Source: Actinomortierella ambigua (lineage: Eukaryota > Mortierellomycota > Mortierellomycetes > Mortierellales > Mortierellaceae). Taken from it: a DNA stretch of 64,000 bases. Below are positions 12,370 through 22,535 of this stretch, in pieces. Both the position numbers and the translations under genes were made by a program. The stretch is taken from the NCBI GenBank assembly GCA_016098155.1, contig JAAAJB010000008.1, positions 79,546 through 143,545 on the forward strand, written 5' to 3'. How positions within the stretch are numbered: position 1 is the stretch's first letter; every line of letters begins with the position of its first letter. Under the pieces are notes generated by a model. That model did not search any database. It saw only the letters and a list, made by a program, of their open reading frames with translations, and had not been told where the DNA came from.

Positions 12370-13289
12370 TTAGTAGATGATGGCCTCATCCAGCTCCTTG
12401 ACCTTGGAAAAGCACTCATCGTACAGATCCTTGTAATCCTTTGCGGCATCCATATCCTTCTTCTTGCCACCCAGAACAACCATCACACACGAGGTGGGGC
12501 GCTTGGTCGAGCCAGCAGTGCCAAGGTCCTCCTTCGAGGGCAGGAAAACGTAAGGAACGTTGTTGTCTTCGCACAGAACGGGGACGTGGGTGACGACATC
12601 GATGGGCGAGATGTCGCCAGCAATCAAGACCAGACCCTTCTCGCCCTTGCGCAGGCCCTTGACGACCTCCTTCACACCACGCTTGACATGCTTGGCCTTG
12701 GCAGCTATACAAGAGAAAGAGAAAAAAAAAAGGATAAAGGGAAAGAATGAGACGGTCGTGCCAAAAAAGCAAAGTAATGTCGATCCGATCCGGTCAGATC
12801 GGGTCAGATCAGATATGAGACCGGAAGGTGGTCGGTGCCAATGTCCTGCGCACGTGTAGTAGTGTGGAAATACTGCATCTATGCCACTCCAGGCGATGAT
12901 GAGCACGAGCTGGGGCGAGGCTGTTGAAGGCGCGCATAGATCAATGCATGTGGAAGGACTGCTTGTCGCCTGTGCGGCTGGTTACTCTCTGGGCCTCCAC
13001 TCGGTATTGATAAAATCTGGCAATGATGGACAGTGATTGGCATTGATGATGGAGCTGGGGTGGAGACGGTTGGTGAATAACCAAGGTAAGGGCAAAGCTG
13101 GGGGAGGCGAAGGGGTTTCATCATACCCTTCTTGACAGTCTTGAGCAGCTTCTTGGTCAGCTTATCTTGAGCGAGAGGCGAGGCAATGGGGGAGATCTCC
13201 AAGGTCTTGCGGGGAGCGTCAACCTCCATGTCCGAGTCATTGCCCGAGGCAGCGGCCTTGACCTTCTTTTCCTTCTTTTCCTTTGCCAT
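12370..13289 (-). CDS. NHP2: H/ACA snoRNP subunit NHP2
   Basis: Two exons, 13289-13127 and 12704-12370, joined in phase across a 422-nt intron. The product is 165 aa (yeast 156). A Lys-rich, partly acidic N-terminus precedes the L7Ae/NHP2 kink-turn binding fold. Family segments are HVKRGVKEVVKGLRKGEKG, LVLIAGDISPIDVVTHVPVL and VPYVFLPSKEDLG, with the hydrophobic CVMVV strand near the end. By family knowledge, NHP2 is a core protein of H/ACA ribonucleoproteins that guide rRNA pseudouridylation in the nucleolus. A longer in-frame start exists upstream at 13331, but MAKEKKEKK fits the family better. It diverges from CDC73 across 207 bp. Confidence 0.95.
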
Positions 13290-13496
13290 TGTGATGTGAG
13301 TGTGATGTGGATGTGTGAAGCTTTGATGCACTGTTTAGGCTCCCACTACCATACAAAAAAAAAAGAAGCACAAAAATTAGCAGCCACCAAAACACCGAAA
13401 TTGCGGCGTGTTTGACGTCATTTTTTGGCTGGAAAGAGTGAGGGTCCAGCCAAAGTCATTTGTCCCACCACACATCACCGACTTGACCCTCATCCC
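13290..13496. promoter_or_regulatory. Bidirectional promoter region of NHP2 and CDC73
   Basis: Only 207 bp separate the two divergent ATG codons, so both promoters and both 5' untranslated regions must lie in or overlap this segment. It contains an A run at about 13352-13364 and no clear TATA box. Shared control is inferred from geometry. Confidence 0.55.
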
Positions 13497-15049
13497 ATGG
13501 CGCAAGACCCTCTCTCCCTCTTGAGGGACTTTACTGTCTCTAAGAAGCCCATCGCACTCGTCAATGCCGATGGTGGTGTGGTGACAGAGCTGACAGAGGC
13601 CACTGATGTGGTCTTCCAGGATGACACACAGTCCATCAAGGTTCCTCGTACCACACCCACCACTTACCGACGCGGCGCCAGCGAGGAAACATATACCCTC
13701 GAGACCTTGCTGTTCCTTCTGCAGCGCGCTAACCAGAGCGTTGCCGAGTACTCTCTCGAGGGTGCCACCAAAGGAATTCCAATTGTCTCCATCCTTGACA
13801 GGCGATCGGTGCTTGACTATCTGACAGGCGTCACGGCAACCTCGGCAAACATTGTCCAACAGACAGACACGAGTATGTAGCTAAAATCAAAGGAACACCG
13901 AACAGACATGGATCGATCTTGCACAGAGAACGTTTTCTATTTCAGGATACGGCACCTGTGTATCCTACTCCTCACCACTGACCATACCGTCTGTCATGTC
14001 CTTTTTTAGGCAAGCGTGCTGCTGATCAGACGATGGATATTGATACAGAGAGCGCGACTAAGAAACCAAAGATATCCAACCAATCAGCCTATGGAGACGA
14101 AGCAGAGATCTTACGCGCCATCATTTCCAAGGAGCGGCTCTGCAAGACCACAGCCAGCGTCCTGCGCGGCAACCGATCTTTCGCCAACATCCAAAAGACC
14201 GGCATCGGCTTGTTGCTCAAGGGCAAGCCTAAGGACGACAAGAATGCAAAACAGCGATCACAAGATCCACGGGCAACGAATGCACCACCTTCGACACAAC
14301 CTTCCTCGTCAACATCACGACACCCATCCTCCTCCTCAGCAGCAGCCACATCCAGCAGCACAGCAGGCGCAGGAGCAGGAGCCACGACCGGTTCTGGAAG
14401 CAGCAGTAACAGCCGATCGCGACCATCATCGTCACGCGTTCCAATCATTATTGTTCCAGCCGCCATTACATCGATGCTCACTCTGTACAATATCAAGCAA
14501 TTCCTCGAGAGGCAAGAGTATGTGGACGGCCAGGTCGCCAAGGAGCAGTTTGGCAACAAGCAAAAACCAAACTACCTGAATCTGGAACGGCGACAAAAGG
14601 CCAATGAGACGCACAAGACGGTTTATCAGGTGGTGGACAGCACGGACCAACTGCGACCGGAAGACTGGGATCGTGTTGTCTGCGTCTTTACCAATGGCGC
14701 TGAGTGGCAGTTCAAGAAACTCAAGTGGCCCAAGCCCATTGATCTCTTTGCCAACGTCAAAGGATTCTACGTCAAATGGACAGATGAGCAGCCCAAGGAG
14801 GTTGTCAAGACATGGAATGTCGAAACCATCAATGTAAGCCTTTTTTTTTTCTTTGGTCACTACTTGATCCATCTTAGTTGACCGTCATGTATTCTGATTT
14901 ATCTTTTTTTATTATTATTTTTATCTCTATCTCCTGCCATGACCTAGATTGACCGCAATAGGCGCCACACGGATCGTGCGCGAGTGACAGAATTCTGGGA
15001 CAAGTTGCAGAGCTGGTGCTTGAAGAACAAGCCGCAACTGGCATCATAG
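13497..15049 (+). CDS. CDC73: PAF1-complex subunit Cdc73 (parafibromin homologue)
   Basis: Three exons: 13497-13872, 14010-14833 and 14948-15049; 433 aa. The N-terminal region (MAQDPLSLLRDFTVSKKPI) matches the parafibromin start. The middle holds the RAIISKERLCKTTASVLRG segment and a Ser/Ala-rich linker. The C-terminal Ras-like domain runs from about residue 275 to the end: VPIIIVPAAITSMLTLYN, then the YQVVDSTDQL region and WDRVVCVFTNG, and it closes with FWDKLQSW. By family knowledge, Cdc73 links the PAF1 complex to RNA polymerase II for elongation, histone modification and 3'-end formation. An in-frame ATG at 13425 would add 24 residues without family support, so 13497 is preferred. Confidence 0.95.
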
Positions 15050-15318
15050 TTGTGTCAATGGAATCGTGTGAAATAATATGAAACAAGCTATGTGTATTTT
15101 CGACAAGTATTATTCTTTGATGGAGGAGGAGAAAAGGAAATCATGGTTGAATCGGTGGCTTCCTTATTCATAGTACACAAACCAAGGGCTGCATCTGGCT
15201 TGTTTTCAAAACACAGGGCACATTTGGGTAGAGAGTGCGGAAGAGGAGCTAGTTGGGGAACAAGAAAGGGTCAAAAGTTGTATCGTCTTTAATTTTTACA
15301 TGGCTCGAAGCTAACGGC
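15050..15318. other. CDC73 3' flank
   Basis: AT-rich sequence after the CDC73 stop up to the end of the broken TOG-like fragment. No gene is seen. Confidence 0.4.
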
Positions 15319-15750
15319 TTAGACAGGCCTGAGATCGGTCCTTCTTGAGATTGGCCGCGCCAGCTTTGACGTGTGCACAGTAGCCGCTGCGCCTGTAGGG
15401 TGGCGCGCTCCTGGCTTGACTACCAAGCGTGGAATATTGGAGACTGCTGGCGATACCTTGGGTGCAGTTGTTGCCACCCCCACCGCCGTGGCCGATGGCG
15501 TTCGTGGTGGAGGCGGAGGCTTTGCGGCCTTGACGCTCGGTATCCCTGCGGACTTTGCGGCGCCGCCCTTCAGATCGTGGGTCTTGGCCATCGCGCCATC
15601 CTCTCCGATGCTGGTAGGAAGGCCTGTGAAGCCTTGCGGACCTCGGCACTGCGATCTTGAAGGCACTGATTGAACGCCGAAGCCTCACGTGGTGATCTGT
15701 CAGCGAAAATGTGGACTCTCACACTGGATTTTATCAACAACCAGGACAAC
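15319..15750 (-). pseudogene. Degenerate fragment of a TOG-domain (XMAP215/Stu2/chTOG-like) microtubule protein
   Basis: On the minus strand one frame (about 15700-15600) reads CLQDRSAEVRKASQAFLP. A second frame (about 15615 down to the stop at 15319) continues with MAKTHDLKGGAAK and VKAAKPPPPP. In TOG domains of the XMAP215 family these two pieces follow one another directly (a DR-x-x-DVRK-type helix, then a MAKA...LK segment and a Pro/Lys linker). The break at about 15610 is therefore a single frameshift inside a recognisable module. No other TOG repeat, start codon or splice-supported exons flank it, so it looks like a truncated, non-functional copy. The identification rests on motif memory, not an alignment. 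A sequencing error alone would not explain the missing remainder. Confidence 0.55.
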
Positions 15751-15909
15751 ATCGAGAAGCATGTCCATTTTGACCGCACCACCAATGTTGAGGACGACGA
15801 AGATACCGGGATGGGCCCTGACATCGATGAAGAGGAAGAAGACGAACCACTTGTAGACAATAGACACAACATGTCTCTCACCCGCCTCCTCAACCTTGTT
15901 GGAGAATAA
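15712..15909 (+). other. Short acidic open frame, unassigned
   Basis: A 66-codon frame from ATG 15712 (open upstream to at least 15670) encodes an acidic peptide with EDDEDTG and EEEEDEP patches and ends in LLNLVGE before TAA at 15907-15909. It partly overlaps the TOG relic on the other strand. It could be the tail of a decayed gene or element. I do not recognise it. Confidence 0.2.
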
Positions 15910-16294
15910 AAAAAAATATACCCCTCCTAATAAAGTTCAATTCAATGGGGCGCTACCTCACTGTAAAATCCAAAAAATATTCAACCCTGATACTTTTTGG
16001 ACCGGCCCTTTGTTAGCAAGTGAAAGACCACTGTATGACAAACAATGTGAGCATGCTCTTCTCGCAATTTCATTTTCATCTTTTCCCCACATCTAATTCC
16101 TCCATTCTTCATTTTAGCTCTTACACCCACACCCACAACACAAGTTTCTTCGTCGCTGAGGTTTTTGTGGACTACCTATCGTGTTATGGTAAGGGCATTG
16201 CATACTATTTTATGAGAATCATTGTTTCTAAGAAATAGAATAAAAAATAGAAGAGCTTACAACACTCCTTCTCCTTCTCTCTCGCTGTTCCCAG
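15910..16294. other. Region upstream of the Sel1-repeat kinase
   Basis: AT-rich, ending in a strong pyrimidine tract and CCCAG at 16291-16294 that looks like a splice acceptor. The missing first exon of the kinase should lie here or further upstream. One possible mini-exon is an ATG at 16035 with a phase-0 GTGAGC donor after 16046, but it would add only four residues. Confidence 0.3.
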
Positions 16295-17947
16295 TCATCC
16301 TTGGCTGTTCGCTCGCTTATTGGCGCTGGAGCATATGGTCACGTCTACCATGCGAGCTGGAAGGGACGAAAGGTCGCCGTCAAGAAGTTTCTCGTGCTGC
16401 AAGACGAGGTTCACCAAACAGAGGCTATCCAGCGGGAGATTGAGATATTGCGAAACGCGGTCGACCGCCGCATCATCCAGTTCTATGGCACTACCTACCA
16501 CGAGGGCATGCTTGTACTTGTAATGGAGTGTGCCGAAGGAGGTAGTCTCCAAAGAGCCATTAACGGCCAACGACTGACCAATTGGTTCACCAAGACACGC
16601 ATCGCGCAGGAGATTGCTCAAGGGCTCGCGTTTATCCACCACGAGGGGATCATCCACCGAGATCTCAAGAGTATGAATGTACTTTTAACACGCCACATGG
16701 AGGTCAAACTGTGCGATTTCGGATTGGCGACGATCAAGGTTCGTTCAGCATCCATGTCCTCAACGCTCAAGGGAACGTCTCGCTGGATGGCGCCAGAGCT
16801 CTTCGTTGCCCGACCCAAGTACTCGACAAAGTCGGACATGTATGCGCTCGGGATGGTGATGTGGGAGATGGCCGCTAATTGCACAGTGCCGTTCCAAGAA
16901 CAGCTCGATAACCCCACCGTCGTGACTATCGTCATGCGAGGCGAGCGTGAGGAGTTGCCGGAGGATACCCCGGACGACTACCGCAACTGGGTCAAGCGCT
17001 GCTGGGCCCAAGATCCGCTGGAACGACCAGAGGCAAGCGAGATGATTGTAGGGGAAGACGATCTGGAAGTGATAGATGGACTAGGGGCCGATTCAAAGAT
17101 GATCAGCCTCACAGCAGAAATTGCAGGGATGACTGTCTCACCACCGTCGTCGGCTGAGAGCGCCAGGGGGAAGGGCGGTGCGATTGCTCACCATGCTGGC
17201 GACGTGGGGTCCCTCTCGACGAGAGCCAATCAGGGAGATGTAAAGGCACAGATGGCATTGGCGGCTATGTACGAGAAGGGGGTCGGTGTTGATCAAAGTT
17301 ACTCAAAGGCGTTCAAGTGGTACCTTCGAGCAGCAGCGCAGGAATGCACCGAAGCAGAGTACAAGCTGGGCGATTTTTTCTACTATGGTCGTGGGACGCA
17401 AAGGAACCACGGCGTTGCGGCGTATTGGATACGCCAGGCGGCAGAGAGAGGCCATGCGGTGGCACAGAAAGATCTTGGCTGGATGTACGGCAATGGAGAA
17501 GGGGTCGAACAAGACTATGCTAAGGCGGTGTCGTGGTATCTCAAGTCAGCCGAACAAGGCAATATGGGAGCCCAGAAGAACCTTGGAGTGATGTACCACA
17601 ACGGACAAGGCGTAGACCAAGACTATGCCAAAGCGGCATCGTGGTACCGCAAGTCGGCCGAGCAAGGGAGTGCGACGGCACAGAATAACCTTGGGGTGAT
17701 GTATGCCAGTGGCCTTGGGGTCGAACAGGATTATGTTGAGGCAATGGCATGGTATTTCAAATCGGCTGAACAGGGGAGTGCGACAGCGCAGATCAACCTT
17801 GGAGTGATTTATGAGAACGGGCAAGGTGTCCAAAAGGATATTCAACAGGCTATCCATTGGTATAAGAAGGCAGCAGATCAAGGTCACCCCCAAGCCAAAC
17901 AACGGCTTGTGGCACTCGAATATGTAGACATTCAAGATTCGGTCTAA
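16295..17947 (+). CDS. TKL-type protein kinase with six C-terminal Sel1-like repeats, 5' end unresolved
   Basis: One long open exon (550 codons) that starts just after a probable AG acceptor. No in-frame ATG exists between the upstream in-frame stop at 16241 and the kinase domain, so the true start lies in an unseen exon or is lost. Kinase hallmarks are intact: glycine loop GAGAYGHVY, VAVKK lysine, HRDLKSMN, DFG and WMAPE, indicating an active tyrosine-kinase-like Ser/Thr kinase. The normal N-lobe has almost no sequence before the glycine loop. From about residue 305 to 540 are six Sel1-like repeats of about 36 residues with the AQxxLGxMYxxGxGVxxDYxxAxxWY pattern. By family knowledge, Sel1 repeats form a superhelical protein-binding scaffold. 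Such kinase-Sel1 fusions are, to my knowledge, expanded in Mortierellomycotina and Glomeromycotina. Confidence 0.85.
   Translation, partial: SSLAVRSLIGAGAYGHVYHASWKGRKVAVKKFLVLQDEVHQTEAIQREIEILRNAVDRRIIQFYGTTYHEGMLVLVMECAEGGSLQRAINGQRLTNWFTKTRIAQEIAQGLAFIHHEGIIHRDLKSMNVLLTRHMEVKLCDFGLATIKVRSASMSSTLKGTSRWMAPELFVARPKYSTKSDMYALGMVMWEMAANCTVPFQEQLDNPTVVTIVMRGEREELPEDTPDDYRNWVKRCWAQDPLERPEASEMIVGEDDLEVIDGLGADSKMISLTAEIAGMTVSPPSSAESARGKGGAIAHHAGDVGSLSTRANQGDVKAQMALAAMYEKGVGVDQSYSKAFKWYLRAAAQECTEAEYKLGDFFYYGRGTQRNHGVAAYWIRQAAERGHAVAQKDLGWMYGNGEGVEQDYAKAVSWYLKSAEQGNMGAQKNLGVMYHNGQGVDQDYAKAASWYRKSAEQGSATAQNNLGVMYASGLGVEQDYVEAMAWYFKSAEQGSATAQINLGVIYENGQGVQKDIQQAIHWYKKAADQGHPQAKQRLVALEYVDIQDSV
17220..17900 (+). 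repeat. Six tandem Sel1 repeat units
   Basis: Units of about 108 bp repeat through the 3' part of the kinase gene. Units 4-6 are very similar at DNA level around the shared GTGCGACGGCACAGAATAAC-like stretch, suggesting recent unit duplication. Confidence 0.7.
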
Positions 17948-18152
17948 ATGTGGAGACTTTTTTTTTTTTTACCCCTCACATTTTTTTTGGACGTGTTCAT
18001 GTTTCTAAACCTTCAATTCCATCATTTCCCACATCGCATTAAAAATTGCCATTGTTCCTCATCTAGCGAAGGGTCGGAATAGCGTCGTCGTCCATTCGAG
18101 AAGTACCAGCAGCTAGAACGGAAGCAGCGGGCGAAGGGCTTAGCAGACAAGG

Positions 18153-21100
18153 ATGCTGCGAGCAATCCTTATCTTGTTCTTTGTGATACTATGGCTCTCC
18201 ACTGGCGAGGATATTCAGCGGAGAGAGTACCTGGCAAAGGCCATAGACCATCTCAAGGACGAGGCGCTTGACCTCGCCAACAAGACATATAAAGTCAACG
18301 ACACCTATGTATGATGCTTATGTATCGAGGTAGTGGTAAAGAGGATTTGCCTCTGCTATGACGATATTCTCACCATACAGAACACACCTTCCTTCTCCCT
18401 CTTCTAGGTATTGCCAAGCGCAATAGCAGCCTCTGTCACAGAGCTCTTCAATCAGCCGGGCAAGGATCCAAAGTCACATTATTACCATAATGTAACAGGG
18501 TCATTCCGTGGAAAATGGCTCATCAACCTGGAGACAGCAGGCTTGGTCGATAAAGAACAACCCCTTCCCGAGGCACCACCACCACCATCGACACCCGAGG
18601 GCGACAAAGGGAAAGGGCAAGATGGATCACCAGACTCGAAAACCCCAACTGAGGCTCCGGACGGGGGCAACAACAACAATAATACCACACAAAGTCCTGG
18701 TAGCAATAACTCGACATCGCCGGCAGGCGAAGCAGGAGATGGCAGCGAGATAACTGAGCATGGCATGGTCGACGCCATTCTCAGCACCAAACCCGCACAC
18801 CAAGGCGATGTTGCCACGTATCGCGGAACTCAGTTCAATTACACCAATCCAGGCTATTTACAAATCAATCTCAAGGAGTTTAAAGCGTCAGAAGCAATCA
18901 ACTGGGTGGAGGTAAAAAAAAAATCGGATGCGGGTGCCACGTTTCGCTTCTCGCTTATACAGGCCACTCGTAGATGCCAGGGCTAACTTCCTTTGCTTGA
19001 AACACCCATTCGTGATAAAATAGGGAACCTGGCGGCTAAAGCATGACGATAACGAAGACTATGGCATCTCGTTGGCGGTGTTGGGCCTACACTTTATCCA
19101 CAATGGATCCTTCTATATGTGGGGTATACCTGATGAGTATGTGTCTCTAGCAGGATGCGAGTATTGGGCAGCATAGCAAGCATGGAATGGTGCTAACAGT
19201 GATGTCTTTTTTTTCTCCTGCTATCTTCAAATAGCGCACATATGCCTCTCACTCACGTTCTAGAGCTGATGCCTGATGAAGTGTCGTTCGCACTAGCAAA
19301 GGAGGCGATTAAGGACCGCTACGATACACGGATTCAATCTCTTAAGGATATTCTTGATGGACGGGAAGACTTTGAACAGTTTGAACCCTACGCCGCAGAA
19401 GAAGCCAGTTGCAATTACCAGATTTTCATGCAGCTTGGTGCCATCGATCCAAGCGTCAAACCCATTCATCTGAAAGAGATGGAAAAAGGTACGAATAGGA
19501 GGTTGGTATGGAGGGAAAGAGCGTGAAGGCTGCTTGTCCACTCATTTACGCCTTTCTCTCATGCCCAATTTACGCCTTATGCACGAATATTCCTCGCGTT
19601 TAACCGCTTACTTACCCCTTCCTCTCAATGCGAATCAATAGAATGGGCTTCACCACAGGGTGCTTCAACGATCAGGGCGCCACCTTTAAATGCCTCGATG
19701 GTCATGTACTCACCAAACTGCCGGCTGGTGATGCAAAGCAAGCAGATGACGGGCATGAAATCGGAAAAGTTTTACACCAAGTTGCTCAACTATGCGACCA
19801 TGGCTGGCACGATTGCGTTCATCCAGGTGTTCCTATTGGCGAAGCAGATGGAGTATACACCTACACCTTCAAGCGTATCCAAGGTCTCGTACTGGACCAT
19901 CACGATTCAGGTTATCATGGACGGGTATCTGTGCATGATCTACTACTCGACTGGGGCCAGCATTGGTACGTTTTGAAAATCAAAATCATTGCAAGACTCA
20001 AAAGATACCAAATATATGCTTGGAGAGAGCTAATACCCTCATCTTTTCTTTTCTTTTTTCTTTCCATTGATTGGATCCATCCAGAGCGACTCTTTCTACC
20101 TTTTGCGGCGACTGCATTCTTCTCGTGTGTGCTAGTGTCGATCTTTGGCTTGAGGTACATGCATGTCATCTGGAGGATCCAGCGACCGGAGCGTCGGGGA
20201 CGACGAGCAGCCGCGGCCGCCGCTGCCAGTGCAACGTCCACTAGCACGGGCGGAGCAAATTCGGAAGGTCTGCCTTTGCCAGCAACTGCACCGCGCCCTA
20301 CTCCTCCTTCAGAGGCTGATCAAGCTCAACTGGATCTTCAGACTCTCTTCCGACGATTCTGTAAGTGACAGTTTCATTCTGTTTGGATGCGTGTATATCT
20401 GTTGCACGGGAGGGATGAAAAAAAAATTAGTCGACACACTGAAGGCTAATACTCACACCTCCGAAAAAAAAAACAATGACTTAGACTGGATGATTGTAGC
20501 GACGATTTTTCTTATGTTTGAGATCATGTCGAGTTCAAAGCTAGTACAAAATATCCTGTTGTCAATCATGGCAGTGATTCTATTTTCGTTCTGGGTGCCG
20601 CAGATTGCCCGTAACGCGCTCCGAGGATCAAGCAAGGCGCTGAATCTGTGGTTCGTCATTGGCATGAGCGCGACGCGCCTGTTCTTGCCGTTGTATTTTT
20701 ACGCGTGCCCCGAAAACTTGATGGACCATGAGCCGACCCCTTGGGTCTGGCTACTCGTTGCTTGGGTCAGTCTCCAGGTCGCAGTGCTGCTGCTGCAGGA
20801 TTGGCTTGGACCGCGCTTCTTTGTTCCTGTCAAGGTAGATGAGAAAGGGGGGAAAGGGAGGGAGAGGGGGAGAAAAGCTCTCTGATTTTTGCGAGATATT
20901 GGATGAAATGAACATGCTGCTCACCCTTCTTTCAATTTTTTGTTATAATGATCTTATCAAATCTAGTATCTGCCACCGATTTACGACTACCATCCAATCT
21001 TGCCTGCACAGGATGAAGAAAGTGGACATGGCGTTGGCGGAAGTGGAGGAGGAACTCGACACGTCCAAGACTGTGCGATTTGCATGTTGCCGATCGACAC

Positions 21101-21275
21101 GACGCCTGCGCATGTCGGTAGCAGCAGTCTGACCAGTGTGGTGGGTAGCCGACTAGGACGGTTGAATTACATGTTGACGCCTTGTGGGCACCTGTTTCAT
21201 ACGGATTGTCTGGAGAAATGGATGCGGATCAAACTTGAGTGTCCGAATTGCCGAACGTTCCTTCCAAGTACATAG
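18153..21275 (+). CDS. TUL1: Transmembrane RING E3 ubiquitin ligase (Tul1/Dsc1 family)
   Basis: Eight exons: 18153-18308, 18408-18911, 19024-19136, 19235-19488, 19642-19965, 20085-20360, 20485-20834 and 20967-21275. All are GT-AG with closing phases; 761 aa (yeast Tul1 is 758). A hydrophobic signal/anchor (LILFFVILWL) opens the protein; an in-frame TAG at 18141 supports this start. A long lumenal domain contains several NxT/S sites and a Gly/Asn-rich insert at about residues 120-165. Seven hydrophobic helices follow. The C-terminal RING-H2 domain at about residues 695-754 has the spacing CAIC ... CGHLFHTDC ... CPNC. By family knowledge, this is the catalytic subunit of the Golgi/endosomal Dsc complex, which ubiquitinates membrane proteins and, in some fungi, activates SREBP. 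Two exons end in single-base overhangs, but every join restores the family sequence. Confidence 0.95.
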
Positions 21276-22535
21276 CCTCTTGTCCCTTATTTTGTTGGCC
21301 TGTCGAAAGGGCCTAAAGGCCCTTGTGTTATTATATAAGGAGCCTTTTTATTTTATGGTTGATTTCACCCGTTAAGCATCCCAGCTGTGATCAGTCAAGC
21401 ATCAATGGACTATGGGATGACATAAAAGCTCGTTTTCTCTCTCTTTCTCTCTTATCACGTATTTGACATAGATTTTTTTGTACAGTATGCGATATGGCTT
21501 TATCTTTCTTTTCCTAGATTATCACGCTACCCAATTTTTAAAAAAATTGCGACCGGGCCATTTTCGTCCTTTTCCATATGTATTGCCTCACAATATGCGC
21601 GGCGAGTGGACTTGGGCGAGGAGTGGGAGTGGGAGGGGATTTAGGCGATACTTCTATTTTGAAGAGAACGATCTCCCCTCTCCCTTGTCCACTTCGATCA
21701 CCTCGATCTCTTCCTCTTCCATCTCCTCCTCTTCCATCTCCTCCTCCTCCCCAACGCTCTCTTCATTTTCCCCCGTCTCCCCAACCACGTTGACGGTTCT
21801 CTCGCGGACCGTGTTGTCAATCTTGTTGCGTTTCTTGAGGTGTTGGGGGTGCGAGGCATGGGAGGGTGTGGTGTAAGGAAAGGTGAAGAAAAAAGGGAGC
21901 CAGAGCTTGTTTATGACGATAATGACCTGCCACTGAACATTAATTTGCTCTCCAAGCGATCGTCAAAAAGGGGGCAACTGCACTCAATTGACATCTCGCA
22001 AACGCGTAACAACTTCACCATTGTGATAGCTTTATAAAAATGCATATTTCATTTGAAAAAAGAGATATCTCTTGAGTGAGACCGACCTTTTATATACCAC
22101 GCCTTCTTCCTTCCTGTCCTTAATAGGCACAGCCATCCTATCCGCCCTCCAGTCCTCATCGTTCTTCATTTTTTCGCATCCGCCTCTTGAATACTTCTCG
22201 TTCTTTCTGGTGGCCACTGTTCAGTCGAGAAAAAGGGGCGAGATTTCATCACCCCTTCTTCCCCAACGAACGTCCTCTACCGTTGTGTGCACATTTTTCA
22301 ACCTGTGTTTGCTGTGGCAGTAACGACCACTACCACTATTCTGCATACAGGACTGAAGGGTGATTTTTCCACTGTGCCACCTCTTCCTCTCTTTTCTTGA
22401 TCATCTCCCTGCACACACCTACTTTCTTTAAATCCACTTCTTAGCCTTCGCTCCGTCCTTGCTTCCTCTTCCACCACTCCTCCATTTTTTGTCCTCTTGG
22501 TGAGAACCCTTGTTCAGTGTTCACATCATAGTAGA
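21276..22535. other. Intergenic region between TUL1 and the subtilase gene
   Basis: About 1.26 kb. Two stretches look partly coding but contradict each other. On the minus strand, about 21920-21655, a frame ends in an acidic tail (EEEEMEEEEMEEEE) and a TAG. On the plus strand, 21840-22037, a frame reads PELVYDDNDLPLNINLL and ends in TAA. Neither has a recognisable domain or a supported start. The right part, 22040-22530, is a pyrimidine-rich 5' flank of the protease gene. Confidence 0.35.

Noticed and set aside
13425..13496. Upstream in-frame ATG for CDC73
   Set aside because: It would add 24 residues that homologues lack; the ATG at 13497 matches the conserved family start.
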